Assembly: GCF_900141865.1 (NCBI RefSeq)
Contig: NZ_FQYW01000024.1
Coordinates: 1-39,652, forward strand
Length of the DNA: 39,652 bases
Reading direction: 5' to 3'
Source of the DNA: Anaerovibrio lipolyticus DSM 3074
GTDB taxonomy: Bacteria > Bacillota > Negativicutes > Selenomonadales > Selenomonadaceae
Made by a program: the position numbers and the translations under genes. Of this stretch, positions 39,400-39,652 are shown piece by piece (within the stretch, counting starts at the first letter, position 1; each line of letters begins with the position of its first letter). The notes beneath the pieces were generated by a model. That model had not been told where the DNA came from. It saw nothing but the letters and a program-made list of their open reading frames with translations, and did no database searches.

Positions 39400-39652
39400 T
39401 TATGAATCTTCAGTTGGCAGGTTCACATTCCACGGGAGATACTTTTCCAAAACTGAATCGTCCTTTAAGGATTCTTCCTGGGACATGTTTGTAAAGATGT
39501 ATTCCAGATATTCTTTGGTATCAACTTTGTTGGCTATGCATGTCTCTATTAAACTGTATGCTGCGGCACTGGCCTCGGCACCAGTCGGAGAGCCGGAAAA
39601 TACCCAGTTTTTTCGACCGATGGTGAATGGACGGATGCTTCTTTCAGCAAGG
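39400..39652 (-). CDS. IS66-family transposase (TnpC), C-terminal end
   Basis: Last 83 codons of a DDE transposase; the rest is off the window. The hallmark AERSIRPFTIGRKNWVFSGS is followed by PTGAEASAAAYSLIETC, YLEYIF and the C-terminal LPWN, all typical of IS66 TnpC. It reads toward the phage genes on the opposite strand. Being cut by the window edge, it has no start codon here. Confidence 0.93.
   Translation of the reverse strand, partial: LAERSIRPFTIGRKNWVFSGSPTGAEASAAAYSLIETCIANKVDTKEYLEYIFTNMSQEESLKDDSVLEKYLPWNVNLPTEDS

Larger units (their letters stand above)
23714..39652. mobile_element. tailed-phage prophage, left part, interrupted by IS66
   Basis: Integrase, repressor, early small genes, replication genes, SSB, late regulator, terminase pair, gpW and a broken portal gene appear in standard temperate-phage order. 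The right end lies outside the window. The left attachment site was not found, because its partner copy is not visible; the true left edge could be anywhere between about 22541 and 23820. Confidence 0.88.
39329..39652 (-). mobile_element. IS66-family insertion sequence, partial
   Basis: Begins with GTAAGCGTC, which fits the GTAA ends of IS66 elements. The 3' end of the transposase gene lies inside on minus. The element continues beyond the window. The eight bases before it (GCCATTTC, 39321-39328) would be the target duplication. Confidence 0.78.

Overview
The window reads as chromosome from a diderm Firmicute of the Negativicutes (Selenomonas/Anaerovibrio-like). The genes have Firmicutes-style strong Shine-Dalgarno sites and fairly AT-rich codons. 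The cell nevertheless has an outer membrane, shown by a complete two-partner secretion pair (an FhaC/ShlB-type barrel plus a filamentous-haemagglutinin-like exoprotein). The genus is an inference.

Bases 1-22541 are host backbone. After an unassigned GC-richer stretch (1-250) come a Bcr/CflA-type drug exporter, a small exported protein, and a cytoplasmic protein with an HExxH...ExxxD zinc-protease signature. A two-component pair follows (a response regulator with a degenerate first receiver, and a hybrid histidine kinase with receiver and HPt domains). Next are a membrane-anchored SGNH hydrolase on the minus strand, murB with a CYTH-domain gene, and the tpsB-tpsA pair. tpsA is broken by a 1-nt frameshift in an A4 run at 14632-14635; removing one A restores a 1449-residue protein. 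The last host block is one branched-chain amino-acid operon, ilvN-ilvC-leuC-leuD-leuB-ilvB, with a clear sigma-70 promoter and with the two acetolactate synthase subunits at opposite ends.

From about 22.6 kb the DNA becomes GC-richer and phage-like. A membrane-anchored protein of unknown function is followed by a compact locus that looks like a type I toxin-antitoxin system: a 22-residue hydrophobic toxin on the minus strand, a convergent short RNA, a shared bidirectional terminator, and inverted GGTGCTACC-type 5' ends. Neither is in itself proof of where the prophage begins. Then comes a tailed-phage prophage. It has a minus-strand integrase, an XRE repressor with symmetrical divergent promoters and operators, an array of tiny early genes on both strands built around a duplicated 47-bp promoter/RBS cassette, an excisionase-like HTH protein, an HUH rolling-circle-type Rep with a structured putative origin, a truncated ParA, SANT/Myb-like and methylase-like proteins, a second tyrosine recombinase, HNH, SSB, an ArpU/RinA-like late regulator, a candidate cos region, Nu1-type small terminase, GpA-type large terminase and gpW. 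The portal gene is cut after 12 codons by an IS66-family element whose transposase 3' end runs off the window, so the prophage is probably defective.

Two ~140-165-nt elements in the prophage (28402-28567 and 35342-35482) share a conserved 26-27-nt inverted-repeat stem with different interiors. In the first copy every deviation from perfect pairing is a G-U wobble if read as plus-strand RNA. With the toxin-antitoxin locus, these are the best candidates for undescribed biology here. No rRNA, tRNA or CRISPR array was seen.
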